Source: Streptomyces himastatinicus ATCC 53653
GTDB lineage: Bacteria; Actinomycetota; Actinomycetes; Streptomycetales; Streptomycetaceae
DNA: 56,384 nt
NCBI RefSeq assembly: GCF_000158915.1
Contig: NZ_GG657754.1
Span: 3,689,371-3,745,754, forward strand
Reading direction: 5' to 3'
The notes beneath the pieces were generated by a model that ran no database searches, was not told the DNA's origin, and saw only the letters and a program-made list of their open reading frames with translations. This document shows, piece after piece, positions 46,758 through 55,965 of this stretch (the first letter of the stretch is position 1; each line of letters opens with the position of its first letter). Both the position numbers and the translations under genes were made by a program.

Positions 46758-47600
46758 TTACGCGCGGTCGCGGGTGAACAGCTCGTTCAGCTCGCCCTGC
46801 GGGATCTGGCCCTCGGCGAACGTCAGCGTCCCCCGCTCCAGCAACTCCCGGGCGCTGTCCCGTACGAAGCCCAGCGCGGCGCGCGCGATGCTGCCGCCGA
46901 GGCTGAGGCGGGCGACCCCGGCGGAGCGGAGGGCGTCGGCGGTGAGGCTGGTGGCGCCGAGGCCCATCACCACGTTGAGCGGGCCGTTCACCTCGGCCAC
47001 CAGGGTGGTGATGGTCGCGAGGTCGTTGACGCCCGGTACGTAGAGACAGTCCGCGCCCGCCTCCCGGTACCGGTTGGCGCGCCGGACCGCGTCGGCGAGC
47101 GGGTCCGGGGAGCGCAGCATCAGGCCGTCGGTGCGGGCGGTGAGCACGAAGTCGGTGCCGTCGGCGTCCGCGGCCTCGCGGGCGGCGGCGATACGGGCGA
47201 CGGCCAGCTCCTCGTCGTACAGGGCGCCGTCCGCGAAGTCCTCGACGTTCCCGCCGGCGAGGCCCGCGGCGACGGCCAGCCGGACGGTCTCGGCGACCGC
47301 CTCGGGCTCCGCCCCGTACCCGTCCTCCAGGTCGCCGTTGACCGGCAGGTCCACGGCGGCGGTGATCTGGCGGACGCGGTCGAACATCTCGGCCCGGGAG
47401 ACCGCCTTGCCGCCCTCCGGGATGGTGTGGTCGGGCCTGCCCAGCGAGAAGGCGATCCCGGCGCTGGTCGTCGCGAGCGCCTCGAACCCCGCCTCGGCCA
47501 GCACGATCGCGCTCCCGGCATCCCATGCGTTCGGCATCAGGAAGCCGGTGCGGCCCTCGTGGAGGCGGCGGAAGGCGGCGGCGTGGCGGCGGTCGGTCAT
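46758..47600 (-). CDS. PEP mutase / isocitrate lyase superfamily enzyme
   Basis: A 280-residue TIM-barrel enzyme. It has PNAWDAGSAIVLAEAGFEAL, TSAGIAFSLG, the metal-binding DLEDGYG, NVEDF and LTARTDGL. The short length and lack of the KKCGH-type lyase motif place it among the small phosphonomutase-like or oxaloacetate-decarboxylase-like members. ATG 47600 has AGAGGA nine bases upstream. It is convergent with speB, 5 bp apart. Substrate unknown. Confidence 0.82.
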   Translation of the reverse strand: MTDRRHAAAFRRLHEGRTGFLMPNAWDAGSAIVLAEAGFEALATTSAGIAFSLGRPDHTIPEGGKAVSRAEMFDRVRQITAAVDLPVNGDLEDGYGAEPEAVAETVRLAVAAGLAGGNVEDFADGALYDEELAVARIAAAREAADADGTDFVLTARTDGLMLRSPDPLADAVRRANRYREAGADCLYVPGVNDLATITTLVAEVNGPLNVVMGLGATSLTADALRSAGVARLSLGGSIARAALGFVRDSARELLERGTLTFAEGQIPQGELNELFTRDRA

Positions 47601-47977
47601 GGGGCGGATCCTCTCGGCGGAACGGCATACGGCGCTCGTCCACCGAGGGAACCACACCGTTCCTGGGGACTGAGCAGAGGTGAGTCCGCTCAGCCGCACG
47701 CCCCGAACGGTCTTGGGCGCACTGGTCCCCGGCGTACTCAGCCCCGGGGCGGCGACACGCATCCTGTGCGTGGTCCGAGCCCGGGAGGCCGGCTCCCTCA
47801 CGACCTGGCCATATGGGTACGGCCAGAGGCGACGGGGAGGCCCCGAACCATCACTCCGGTGGAGCGGGGGCCCCGCACGCTGGCACCGTACCCGGCGTCC
47901 CAGATCGCCCGCTCACCGTAGCCCGAACAGCCCACACCGCCGCAAGCCGGAAGTCGACCATCACACGATCGAGCTAA
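47601..47977. other. Non-coding stretch
   Basis: Nearly 380 bp in which open frames on both strands have no coding character. It is the upstream region of the PEP-mutase-like gene. I found no strong promoter, repeat or RNA. Confidence 0.4.
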
Positions 47978-48334
47978 TCCACCCTCGTACGCACTCCCCG
48001 GCGGGCAGTTGGCAACCCCACCGACAGCACGTCGCAACGATCCGCCGCGCTGCGCGCCGTCGCCGCGGACGGGGACCGGGCGCCCTGTGACCATCCGGGC
48101 CACCCGAGCGACGAGGGCCTCGACATCGGCCAGCTGGAGGGCTTCCCCACGGCCCTGGAGCTGATCGGCGACCCCGCGGCCGAGGACGTGTCCTGGGACG
48201 AACTCGCCAAGCGGTCCGGCCGGGCCGACTCCGGCGACCTCTCCCCCGCCGAGGTGGAATCCCGCTGGCGCTGCCCCCGCGCCCTCGCCGGATTCGCGTC
48301 GGCGGCCGCGGAGGCCATCCGTCCGGCCACCTGA
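47978..48334 (+). pseudogene. Protein-like frame lacking a start codon
   Basis: After a TAA at 47975 the frame is open to TGA 48334. It encodes plausible protein sequence (CDHPGHPSDEGLDIGQLEGF, AEDVSWDELAKRSGRADSG, ESRWRCPRALAGF). No ATG, GTG or TTG occurs before the protein-like part. It is probably the 3' end of a gene whose 5' end is lost or frameshifted. It ends 16 bp before the convergent ferritin-like gene. Family not recognised. Confidence 0.4.
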
Positions 48335-48349
48335 CCCTCGCCCGAGCCC

Positions 48350-49459
48350 TCAGTCCCCCGCCGCGCCCTGCGCGATGGCCTCCTCGACCTCGCCGGTCCT
48401 GGCGGCCTCCTCGGCGGCGAAGCGCTGGGCGTCCAGGTGCTGGGCGATCTCCTCGTCCTGGTTCATCAGCAGGTCCAGGTTGCTGTCGCCGAGTTCCAGG
48501 ACGCCCATGTCGACGTAGGCGCGCTGGAGGCGTTCGCCCCACAGGCCGATGTCCTTCACGCACGGCACGATGCGGCTGAACAGCAGCTTGCGGAACATGT
48601 GCAGATACGGGGAGCGCTCCGCGTACTCCGCGGCCTCGGCCTTCGGGATGCCCAGGTTCTCCAGGACCTCCACGCCGCGCAGCCGGTCGCGCATGAGGTA
48701 GCAGCCCTCGATGACGAACTCCTCGCGCTCGCGCAGCTCCGCGTCGGTCAGGTCGCGGTAGTAGTCGCGCAGCGCCATCCGGCCGAACGCCACGTGGCGG
48801 GCCTCGTCCTGCATGACGTAGGCGAGGAGCTGCTTCGGCAGGGGCTTGTCGGTGGTGTCGCGGATGAGGCCGAACGCGGCGAGGGCCAGGCCCTCGATGA
48901 GGACCTGCATGCCCAGGTAGGCCATGTCCCAGCGGGAGTCGCGGAGGGTGTCGCCCAGCAGCTCCTGGAGGTTGTCGTTGATCGGGTACAGCATGCCGAT
49001 CTTGTCGCGCAGGAAGCGGCCGTACAGCTCGGCGTGGCGGGCCTCGTCCATGGTCTGGGTGGCGGAGTAGAACTTGGCGTCGAGGTCGGGCGCCGATTCG
49101 ACGATCCGGGCGGCGCACACCATCGCACCCTGTTCGCCGTGCAGGAACTGGCTGAACTGCCAGGAGGCGGCGTGGCGGCGCAGTTCGCCCCGCTCCCGGT
49201 CGGACATCCGGTCCCAGTGGGGCGTGCCGTAGAGGGCGAGGGACTCGTCGGGGGTGCCGAGCGGATCGTACGGGTCGACCTCCAGGTCCCAGTCGATCCG
49301 CTTCGTCGCGTCCCACTGCTTGTCCTTGCCCTTCTGGTACAGGGCGAGCAATCGGGCCCGGTGGTCGTCGTACTCCCAGCTGAACCGGGCGGCGCCCGCG
49401 GCGGGCACCTGCCACATCGGGTCGCCGGGGCCCATGGCGTAGAGGTCCTGCGTCGACAC
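48350..49459 (-). CDS. Ferritin-like di-iron protein
   Basis: A 369-residue four-helix-bundle protein. Carboxylate and His ligands are apparent in QTMDEARHAELYGRF and VMQDEARHVAFGRM, two E-x-x-H helices as in R2-type oxidases and long ferritin-like proteins, with a further Glu in GEQGAMVC or IEGLALAAF. GTG 49459 (VSTQDLYAM) follows AAGGAG. It is divergent from the AurF-like gene with 118 bp between, so the two may be co-regulated. The reaction is unknown. Confidence 0.82.
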   Translation of the reverse strand: MSTQDLYAMGPGDPMWQVPAAGAARFSWEYDDHRARLLALYQKGKDKQWDATKRIDWDLEVDPYDPLGTPDESLALYGTPHWDRMSDRERGELRRHAASWQFSQFLHGEQGAMVCAARIVESAPDLDAKFYSATQTMDEARHAELYGRFLRDKIGMLYPINDNLQELLGDTLRDSRWDMAYLGMQVLIEGLALAAFGLIRDTTDKPLPKQLLAYVMQDEARHVAFGRMALRDYYRDLTDAELREREEFVIEGCYLMRDRLRGVEVLENLGIPKAEAAEYAERSPYLHMFRKLLFSRIVPCVKDIGLWGERLQRAYVDMGVLELGDSNLDLLMNQDEEIAQHLDAQRFAAEEAARTGEVEEAIAQGAAGD

Positions 49460-49577
49460 GTCGTCTCCTTCGCCTCGCTGCGCACCAAACATATCCGCGG
49501 GGGATTGACGGGCTTGCTGACACAGAGTCTCATAAGGGATGTCCAGCCGCGACCATTCCTCCGAGGTGTCTCCAGCG

Positions 49578-50504
49578 ATGACGACCGCGACCGAATCAGC
49601 CGCGCCCCGGGACGCGCTGGGGCTCCTCAAGGACCGCGAACGGGTCGCGGAGCGGCTGCTGCTGGCCTCCTCCCGGCACTCGTTCGACCCCGACACCGAG
49701 CTGGACTGGGACGCGCCGCACGAGCCGGACAAGTGGTTCTGGCCGCCGGAGCTGGTCTCCCTCTACGGCACCCCGATGTGGCGGCGGATGTCGGAGGAGC
49801 AGCGGATGCTGCTGTCGCGGCACGAGGCCGCGGCGCTGGCCTCGCTCGGCATCTGGTTCGAGATCATCCTGATCCAGCTGCTCACCCGGCACATCTACGA
49901 CAAGCCCGCGACCAGCGCCCATGTCCGCTACGCACTCACCGAGATCGCCGACGAGTGCCGCCACTCCAAGATGTTCGCCCGGCTCATCGAGAAGGGCGGC
50001 ACCCCCGCGTACCCGGTGTCCCGGCTCCACCAGAACCTGGGCCGGTTCTTCAAGACGTTCTCCACCACACCCGGTTCGTTCACCGCCACCCTGCTCGGCG
50101 AGGAGGTGCTGGACTGGATGCAGCGGCTGACGTTCCCCGATGAGCGCGTCCAGCCGCTGGTGCGCGGGGTGACCCGGATCCATGTGGTGGAGGAGGCGCG
50201 CCATGTGCGGTACGCCCGGGAGGAGTTGCGCCGCCAGATGGTGCGGGCGCCGCGCTGGGAGAAGGAGCTGACCCGCATCGGCTCGGGCGAGTTCGCCCGG
50301 GTATTCTCGCTCGCGTTCGTCAACCCCCAGGTGTACACGGACGTCGGCCTCGACCGGCGGGCCGCCGTCGCCCAGGTGCGGGCGAGCGGCCACCGCCGCG
50401 AGGTGATGCGCAGCGGCGCCCGGCGGCTGACCGAATTCCTCGACGACGTCGGGGTGCTGCGCGGCGCGGGCCGCAAGCTGTGGCAGAGCAGCGGCCTGCT
50501 CTAG
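49578..50504 (+). CDS. AurF-like di-iron oxygenase
   Basis: A 308-residue protein of the AurF N-oxygenase family. Iron-ligand helices are SRHEAAALASLGIWFE, EIADECRHSKMF, LGEEVLDW and VVEEARHVRYAREE. Relatives oxidise aromatic amines to nitro groups, but most genomic members have no known substrate. ATG 49578 has only a weak GAGG upstream. A TetR gene follows after 71 bp on the same strand. Confidence 0.85.
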   Translation: MTTATESAAPRDALGLLKDRERVAERLLLASSRHSFDPDTELDWDAPHEPDKWFWPPELVSLYGTPMWRRMSEEQRMLLSRHEAAALASLGIWFEIILIQLLTRHIYDKPATSAHVRYALTEIADECRHSKMFARLIEKGGTPAYPVSRLHQNLGRFFKTFSTTPGSFTATLLGEEVLDWMQRLTFPDERVQPLVRGVTRIHVVEEARHVRYAREELRRQMVRAPRWEKELTRIGSGEFARVFSLAFVNPQVYTDVGLDRRAAVAQVRASGHRREVMRSGARRLTEFLDDVGVLRGAGRKLWQSSGLL

Positions 50505-50575
50505 GCCGCGTCCCGGGCGGCTTCGTCAACGGGCCGCTCCTCGGCAACTGCCCCAGGGCGGTTACGCTGCCAGGC

Positions 50576-51367
50576 ATGACGACGAGCAGTGGCACCGCCC
50601 CGGCGGACGCGGACCGGGCGACCGCCGCGCCCCCGGCCACCGTGCGCCGCGGGGCGTACCGCAGGCTCAGCGTCGAGGCGCGGCGCGCCGAACTGATCGC
50701 CGCCGCGCTCGGCCTGTTCGCCCACCGCGCGCCGGAGGACGTGTCGCTGGACGACGTGGCCTCGGCCGCCGACGCCTCCCGGCCGCTCGTCTACCGCTAC
50801 TTCCCCGGCGGCAAGCAGCAGTTGTACGAGGCGGCGCTGCGCAGCGCCGTCGATGAGCTGGAGGGGTGCTTCGAGGAGCCGCGGACCGGCCCGCTCAGCA
50901 GTCGGCTGGGCAACGTACTGGACCGCTACCTCACCTTCGTGGACGAGCACGACGCGGGGTTCAGCGCGCTGCTGCACGGCGGCAGCGTGGCCGAGACCTC
51001 GCGGACGAGCGCCATCGTGGACGAGGTGCGGCGGGCCGCGGCCGAGCAGATCCTGCTGCATCTGACGGCCGGGGAGCCCACCGAGGAACCCGGCGCCCGG
51101 CTGCGGATGATGGTGCGCACCTGGATCACCGCGGTCGAGGCGGCCTCGCTGATCTGGCTGGACGAGAACAAGCAGCCGTCGGCCCGGGAGCTGCGGGACT
51201 GGCTGGTGGACCACTTCGTGGCGCTGCTGACCGCCACCGCGGCGACCGATCCGCAGGCGGCCCGGGTGATGCGGGCGGCGCTCGCAGCGGAGCCCGCACA
51301 GGGACCGGTCGGCGCGCTGGTGCGGCGCGTGGCGCCGGTGCTCGGCGAGGCGCGGCACCTGCTGTGA
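50576..51367 (+). CDS. TetR-family transcriptional regulator
   Basis: A 263-residue regulator. The N-terminal HTH region has [35 protein letters not shown] and [14 protein letters not shown]. The C-terminal ligand domain has [22 protein letters not shown] 50576 is preceded by TACGCT at seven bases, a good -10 element, so the message may be leaderless. It probably controls the adjacent di-iron protein genes. Confidence 0.9.
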   Translation: MTTSSGTAPADADRATAAPPATVRRGAYRRLSVEARRAELIAAALGLFAHRAPEDVSLDDVASAADASRPLVYRYFPGGKQQLYEAALRSAVDELEGCFEEPRTGPLSSRLGNVLDRYLTFVDEHDAGFSALLHGGSVAETSRTSAIVDEVRRAAAEQILLHLTAGEPTEEPGARLRMMVRTWITAVEAASLIWLDENKQPSARELRDWLVDHFVALLTATAATDPQAARVMRAALAAEPAQGPVGALVRRVAPVLGEARHLL

Positions 51368-51377
51368 GGGTCGTGCG

Positions 51378-51644
51378 GTGAGGAGCGAGGAGACGCCGTT
51401 CGTCGGCGGGCCGCTGGACGGCCGGGTGCTGTCGGTGCTGGTCGGCGCCACGGGACAGCCGCCGAAGACGTACGAGGTCCCGGTCCCGGACGAGGCCGGT
51501 GGACCGCCGACCGTGTACGTCTACCGCCGCGTCGCGGCGGGCACGACCCGGCGGCTGGGGCTGATCCGGGGATGGCGGTACGAGTACGACCCGGAGGGCA
51601 CGCCGGGCAGCGGACCGAAGTGGCCGTGGTCCCGTTCTTCCTGA
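51378..51644 (+). CDS. Small hypothetical protein, 88 residues
   Basis: GTG 51378 starts 11 bases after the TetR stop, suggesting co-transcription. The sequence is beta-rich ([51 protein letters not shown]) with no signal or membrane segment. Family not recognised. Confidence 0.6.
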   Translation: MRSEETPFVGGPLDGRVLSVLVGATGQPPKTYEVPVPDEAGGPPTVYVYRRVAAGTTRRLGLIRGWRYEYDPEGTPGSGPKWPWSRSS

Positions 51645-51836
51645 ACGGTTCGCTGACTTCCTGAACGGTTCGCCGGACTCCGCCAGCCGTGGACTCCGCC
51701 AGCCGTGACCAGCCCTCCGGACGAGTGACCGTGTTGGGCCGACTCGCCCATCATTCTCCCGAAAGTACGACTGTCACGCCGCGTTCCTGCTGAGGTGGTC
51801 GTCGGACCCCGTTCCCGCAGCCGGAGGTGTGAGCCC

Positions 51837-53105
51837 GTGTCAGGACGGATCGTAGGCTCGGTCTGCGCGGCGGCGATCACCGCGGCCGCGGCGCTCGTCC
51901 CGCCCGTCCCGGCGGCCACGGCCGCCCCTGCCCAGCCCTCCGCCCGGCCCGCCGACCGGTCCGTCGCCGGGCTGCTCACCCAGCTCAAGACGCTGTACCG
52001 GAAGGCGGAGGAGGCGACCGAGGCGTACAACGCGACCGAGGAGAAGCTGCGCAAGCAGCGGGCCAAGACCCGGGACCTCACCGACGACCTCGCCCGCAGC
52101 CGCACCGACCTGGCCGCCAGCCGGGAGGACGCGGGGCGGCTGGCCCGCCAGCAGTACCAGGGCCACACCCAGCTCTCCACGTACACCTTCCTGCTGACGC
52201 TGCTCACCCCGCATCCGGAGAACGCCGCCGACCAGGCGCGTGAGCTGGACCGGGCGGCGGGGCGGGAGGCCGCCGTCGTGGAGCGGCTGACCAAGGGCGA
52301 GCGGCACGCCGACGCCCTCGCCACCCGGGCCAGGGCCGCCCTGGACAAGCAGCTGTCGCTGAGCGCGAAGAAGAAGAAACAGCGCGACAAGGTCAAGAAG
52401 CGGCTCACGAAGATCGAGAAGATGCTCGCCTCGCTGACCGTCCGCCAGATCACCCAGGTGGCGGAGAAGGAGCGCGAGCAGACCGACAAGGCGCAGCGCA
52501 AGCTGGTCGCCTCCGGAGTGTTGGGCAACACCCCCCGGGCCCAGAGCGCCGCCCCGCCGCCCCCCGTACCTGACCCCGTCCCGGGCACGGGCACGGGCCC
52601 GGGCGGCGGCCAGGACACCGGGGGCGGCGGTCAGGGCTCCGGCACCGCCCAGACCCCGGGCCGCCCGGCCGGGGGCACGGGCAGCGGCACGGGCGGCACG
52701 CCCACCGTGCCGAAGACGCCCGGGCGTCTCCCGATGGCCTCGGCGGCGGCCGGGCAGCGGGCGCTGCGGTGGGCGCTCAACCAGATCGGCAAGCCGTACG
52801 TGTGGGGCGCCGAGGGGCCGAACTCCTTCGACTGCTCGGGGCTGACCTCCCAGGCATGGGCACACGCCGGGCGGGTCATCCCCCGCACCAGCCAGGAGCA
52901 GTGGCGCCGGCTGCCGAGGATCTCGCTCAGCCAGATCCGCCCCGGCGATCTGGTGATCTACAACAAGGGCGCGAGCCATGTGGCCATCTACGCGGGCGGC
53001 GGCCAGGTGGTGCAGGCGCCCCGGCCCGGCACCACCGTGCGGCTCTCCCCGCTCGCGTCCAACCCGGTGCAGGGCGTGGTCCGTCCGGGTTCGGCCCGTC
53101 GCTAG
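51837..53105 (+). CDS. Secreted NlpC/P60 peptidoglycan endopeptidase with coiled-coil region
   Basis: A 422-residue secreted protein. After a signal peptide (IVGSVCAAAITAAAALVPPV) residues about 40-230 form a charged coiled coil. A Gly/Pro/Thr linker follows, then an NlpC/P60 domain with the catalytic Cys in NSFDCSGLTSQAW and His in ASHVAIYAGGG. It should cut stem peptides of peptidoglycan, with the coiled coil acting as an autoinhibitory or targeting region as in RipA/CwlO-like proteins. GTG 51837 follows GGAGG by nine bases. Confidence 0.92.
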   Translation: MSGRIVGSVCAAAITAAAALVPPVPAATAAPAQPSARPADRSVAGLLTQLKTLYRKAEEATEAYNATEEKLRKQRAKTRDLTDDLARSRTDLAASREDAGRLARQQYQGHTQLSTYTFLLTLLTPHPENAADQARELDRAAGREAAVVERLTKGERHADALATRARAALDKQLSLSAKKKKQRDKVKKRLTKIEKMLASLTVRQITQVAEKEREQTDKAQRKLVASGVLGNTPRAQSAAPPPPVPDPVPGTGTGPGGGQDTGGGGQGSGTAQTPGRPAGGTGSGTGGTPTVPKTPGRLPMASAAAGQRALRWALNQIGKPYVWGAEGPNSFDCSGLTSQAWAHAGRVIPRTSQEQWRRLPRISLSQIRPGDLVIYNKGASHVAIYAGGGQVVQAPRPGTTVRLSPLASNPVQGVVRPGSARR

Positions 53106-53108
53106 GCC

Positions 53109-54356
53109 CTAGGCGCCCACCGAGGCCAGATAGGCGGCAGCCTTCTCCGGCTCGTAGAAGAAGTGCTCGAAGTCGGACGGGTCATTGAAGCCGTTGGCGA
53201 TCCGGTCGGCCACCGGCGGCAGTGCGCCCGCCGCGCCGAGCAGTTCCACGATGTGCTCGGGCGGCGGGGCGAGCATCGCGTTCGTCCACTTGGTGACGTG
53301 CTGGGCGGTCGCCCAGTAGCGGTCGAAGGTGTCCCGCATCCATGCGGCGTCGAACGGCCGGTCGCCGTGGGCGACGATGCTGTCCAGGTAGGACGCGGCG
53401 CATTTGGCGGCCGAGTTGGAGCCCTGGCCGGTGATCGGGTCGTTGGCGACCACGACGTCGGCGACGCCGAGCACCAGGCCGCCGCCGGGCAGTTCGCCGA
53501 TCGGGTTGCGTACGGTCGGGGCGTACCGCCCGGCGAGCGTGCCGCCCGCGTCGGTCAGCTCGACCTTGGTGGCCCGCGCGTACTCCCACGGGGTGAACCG
53601 CTCCATCAGCTCCAGCGTGGTGGCCAGGTGCTCGGACGGGTCGGTGACGCCCTGGAACGCGTCGACCGGACCGCCCGGGACGCCCTCCCAGAAGAGGATG
53701 TCGGCGCGCCCGCTGGTGGTGAGGGTCGGCATGACGAACAGCTCGCCGACGCCGGGGACCAGGTTGCAGCGCACCGCGTCGTAGTCCGGGTGCTCGGGGC
53801 GCGGGCCGAGACCGTGGACATACGAGACGGCCAGCGCGCGCTGCGGGGTGTCGTACGGGGAGCGGGCGGCGTCGCGGCCGAAGAGCGAGACCAGTTCGCC
53901 CTTGCCCGCGGCCACCAGCACCAGATCGTGGCTCTGGGTGAAGAAGTCCAGGTCGGAGACGGACACACCGTGGATGACCAGTTGGCCGCCGCGCTGTTCG
54001 AACAGCTCCATCCAGCCCGCCATCTTGATCCGCTGGTCGACGGACTGGGCGTACCCGTCGAGCCGCCCGACCCAGTCGATGGCGCGGGTGTGCGGGCCCT
54101 CGGGCGTCGGCGGTCCGGCGACGGACGCGCCGAGTCCCTCGATACGCGGCGCCCGCTCCTCCCAGAAGTTGAGCTTCAGGTCGCGCTCGTGCTGGAGCGC
54201 GGTGTGGAACATGCACTGCGTGGACATGACGCGCCCGGAGCGGATCTCGTCAGCCGTACGGTTGGCCATCAAGGTGACCTCGTAGCCCTCGGCCTGGAGT
54301 CCGAGGGCGAGTTGGAGGCCGGACTGCCCGGCTCCGACGATGAGTATTTTCCGCAT
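53109..54356 (-). CDS. Styrene/indole monooxygenase-like flavoprotein (StyA family)
   Basis: A 415-residue FAD monooxygenase with the Rossmann motif ILIVGAGQSGLQLALGL and the StyA-typical STQCMFHTAL, DRYWATAQHVTKWTN and FVMPTLTTSGRADILFWEG. Relatives use FADH2 from a separate reductase (StyB) to epoxidise styrene or oxidise indole. No flavin reductase is in the window. It follows cvnD by 76 bp on the same strand, in the place where conservons often carry a cytochrome P450. Confidence 0.88.
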   Translation of the reverse strand: MRKILIVGAGQSGLQLALGLQAEGYEVTLMANRTADEIRSGRVMSTQCMFHTALQHERDLKLNFWEERAPRIEGLGASVAGPPTPEGPHTRAIDWVGRLDGYAQSVDQRIKMAGWMELFEQRGGQLVIHGVSVSDLDFFTQSHDLVLVAAGKGELVSLFGRDAARSPYDTPQRALAVSYVHGLGPRPEHPDYDAVRCNLVPGVGELFVMPTLTTSGRADILFWEGVPGGPVDAFQGVTDPSEHLATTLELMERFTPWEYARATKVELTDAGGTLAGRYAPTVRNPIGELPGGGLVLGVADVVVANDPITGQGSNSAAKCAASYLDSIVAHGDRPFDAAWMRDTFDRYWATAQHVTKWTNAMLAPPPEHIVELLGAAGALPPVADRIANGFNDPSDFEHFFYEPEKAAAYLASVGA

Positions 54357-54432
54357 GGCTGTAGCTCTCTCTCAGGCTCAGGACAGGAAGAGGAACGGGG
54401 CATTCCATTCCGCGAGCGGAGCTGAGGTTAGT

Positions 54433-55098
54433 TCACTCGGGTGAGACGTCAACCGCGTGGCCCACCAGGGCGAGCAGCGCGTCCACCACCGTGACCCGCT
54501 GCCGCGCGTCCATGGTCACCACCGGTATCCCGGGCGATACGGAGAGCGCGTCCCGGACGTCGTCGGGACCGTAGAGCGGGGTCCCCTCGAAGTGGTTGAC
54601 CGCCACCACATACGGCAGGCCGAGGCTCTCGAAGTAGTCCAGCGCCGGGAAGCTGTCCTCCAGCCGCCGGGTGTCGGCCATCACGACCGCCCCGATCGCC
54701 CCGCGCATCAGGTCGTCCCACATGAACCAGAACCGCTGCTGGCCCGGGGTGCCGAAGAGATAGAGCACCAGATCGGATTCGAGCGTGATCCGCCCGAAGT
54801 CCATCGCGACGGTCGTGGTCAGCTTCTCGGGCGTCGCGCCGAGGTCGTCCACGTCCTCGCTGGCCTGCGTCATCAGGGCCTCGGTCTGGAGCGGAGTGAT
54901 CTCCGAGACCGAACCCACGAACGTCGTCTTCCCGACGCCGAAACCCCCCGCTATCACTATCTTGGTGGCGATCGGTGCCCGCGAACGGTCTATCTGCCAG
55001 TTCTGAAGTTTCTCTTCGGTACCGGGTATACCGGCACCGGGTATCTCCGACACATGCGGCGGCGTCACCGTCATCGTCTCAGAGTCTGCGAAGTCCAA
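54433..55098 (-). CDS. cvnD: Conservon small GTP-binding protein (CvnD-like)
   Basis: A 221-residue Ras-like GTPase of the actinobacterial conservon type. It has the P-loop GGFGVGKTTF, VAMDFGRI and FGTPGQQRFWFMWDDL for switch II, and VAVNHFEG in the base-recognition position. TTG 55098 (LDFADSE) matches the usual MDFASSD-type start and overlaps cvnC by 20 bases; ATG 55074 is an alternative. It should cycle at the membrane with CvnA-C in a signalling complex. Confidence 0.9.
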   Translation of the reverse strand: MDFADSETMTVTPPHVSEIPGAGIPGTEEKLQNWQIDRSRAPIATKIVIAGGFGVGKTTFVGSVSEITPLQTEALMTQASEDVDDLGATPEKLTTTVAMDFGRITLESDLVLYLFGTPGQQRFWFMWDDLMRGAIGAVVMADTRRLEDSFPALDYFESLGLPYVVAVNHFEGTPLYGPDDVRDALSVSPGIPVVTMDARQRVTVVDALLALVGHAVDVSPE

Positions 55099-55483
55099 CG
55101 AGCACCCTTTCGAGCAACGCGCGATCCGGCTGTCCCGGGCCCCGCCCGGTGCCGTACACACGGATCTTTCCCTGGTCGGCGAGGTCGCTGAGCAGGACGC
55201 GCACCACGCCCAGCGGAATCTTGAGCATCGCGGAGACCTCCGCGACCGAACGCATCCTGCGGCACAGCTCGATGATGGCCCGTATCTCCGGCAGCATCCG
55301 CGTCCCGGGCGTTCCCGTCGGCACGGGGTCACCCGGACCGTCCACCGGTCCGTCCGCGGGCTCCAGCGACGCCACGAACGTCTCCACCAGCAGCACATGT
55401 CCCGAGCGGGTGCGGCCGCCGGTGAGCGAATACGGACGCACCCGGGCCGGTCTGCGCGCGCCCCGGCCGGACCCTCCCGTCAC
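55079..55483 (-). CDS. cvnC: Conservon DUF742 protein (CvnC-like)
   Basis: A 134-residue DUF742 protein. It has RVRPYSLTGGRTRSGHVLLVETFV, CRRMRSVAEVSAMLKIPLGVVRVL with winged-helix character, and LLERVLVGLRRL at the end. GTG 55483 overlaps the cvnB stop by four bases, so the two are translationally coupled. Confidence 0.93.
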   Translation of the reverse strand: MTGGSGRGARRPARVRPYSLTGGRTRSGHVLLVETFVASLEPADGPVDGPGDPVPTGTPGTRMLPEIRAIIELCRRMRSVAEVSAMLKIPLGVVRVLLSDLADQGKIRVYGTGRGPGQPDRALLERVLVGLRRL

Positions 55484-55965
55484 TGCGCCGACTCCAGCGA
55501 CCTCCGTAGTTCGGAGCGCAGTTCGGGGGTGAGCACATGCCCGGCCCGGCCCACGAACAGCGCCATGTGGTACGCCACGACGGCCATGTCGCAGTCCGGT
55601 GTGGCGTGCACCCCCAGCAGCGAACCGTCGCTGATCGCCATGACGAAGAGACTGCCCTCGTCCATCGCCACCACCGTCTGCTTGACGCTGCCGCCGTCCA
55701 TCAGCTTCGCCGCGCCGAGCGTCAGGCTGCCCAGCCCCGACACGATCGTCGCGAGGTCCGCGGTGGAGCCCTTCGGGCCGTCCTGGGTGGTCGGGCCCGC
55801 GGGGGCGGCGGTGTGCCGCGCGTCGGAGGACAGCAGCATCAGCCCGTCGGACGAGACGACGGCCACCGAGCGGACGCCGGGCACCTCCTCGACCAGGCTC
55901 GACAGCAGCCAGTGCAGATTACGGGCCTGGGAACTCAGCCCGTAGGTACTACTGGGTGCATTCAC
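55480..55965 (-). CDS. cvnB: Conservon roadblock/LC7 protein (CvnB-like)
   Basis: A 161-residue roadblock/LC7 protein. It has ARNLHWLLSSLVEEVPGVRSVAVVSSDGL at the front (split here only by description), FVMAISDGSLLGVHA, and a helical tail TPELRSELRRSLESAQ. In conservons this protein contacts the GTPase as a regulatory partner. GTG 55965 overlaps the cvnA stop by four bases. Confidence 0.93.
   Translation of the reverse strand: MNAPSSTYGLSSQARNLHWLLSSLVEEVPGVRSVAVVSSDGLMLLSSDARHTAAPAGPTTQDGPKGSTADLATIVSGLGSLTLGAAKLMDGGSVKQTVVAMDEGSLFVMAISDGSLLGVHATPDCDMAVVAYHMALFVGRAGHVLTPELRSELRRSLESAQ

Noticed and set aside
45586..47655. 689-codon minus-strand frame across speB and the PEP-mutase-like gene
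   Set aside because: Mostly antisense to speB and out of frame with the real minus-strand gene; only its last 47 codons look protein-like and are listed as a fragment.
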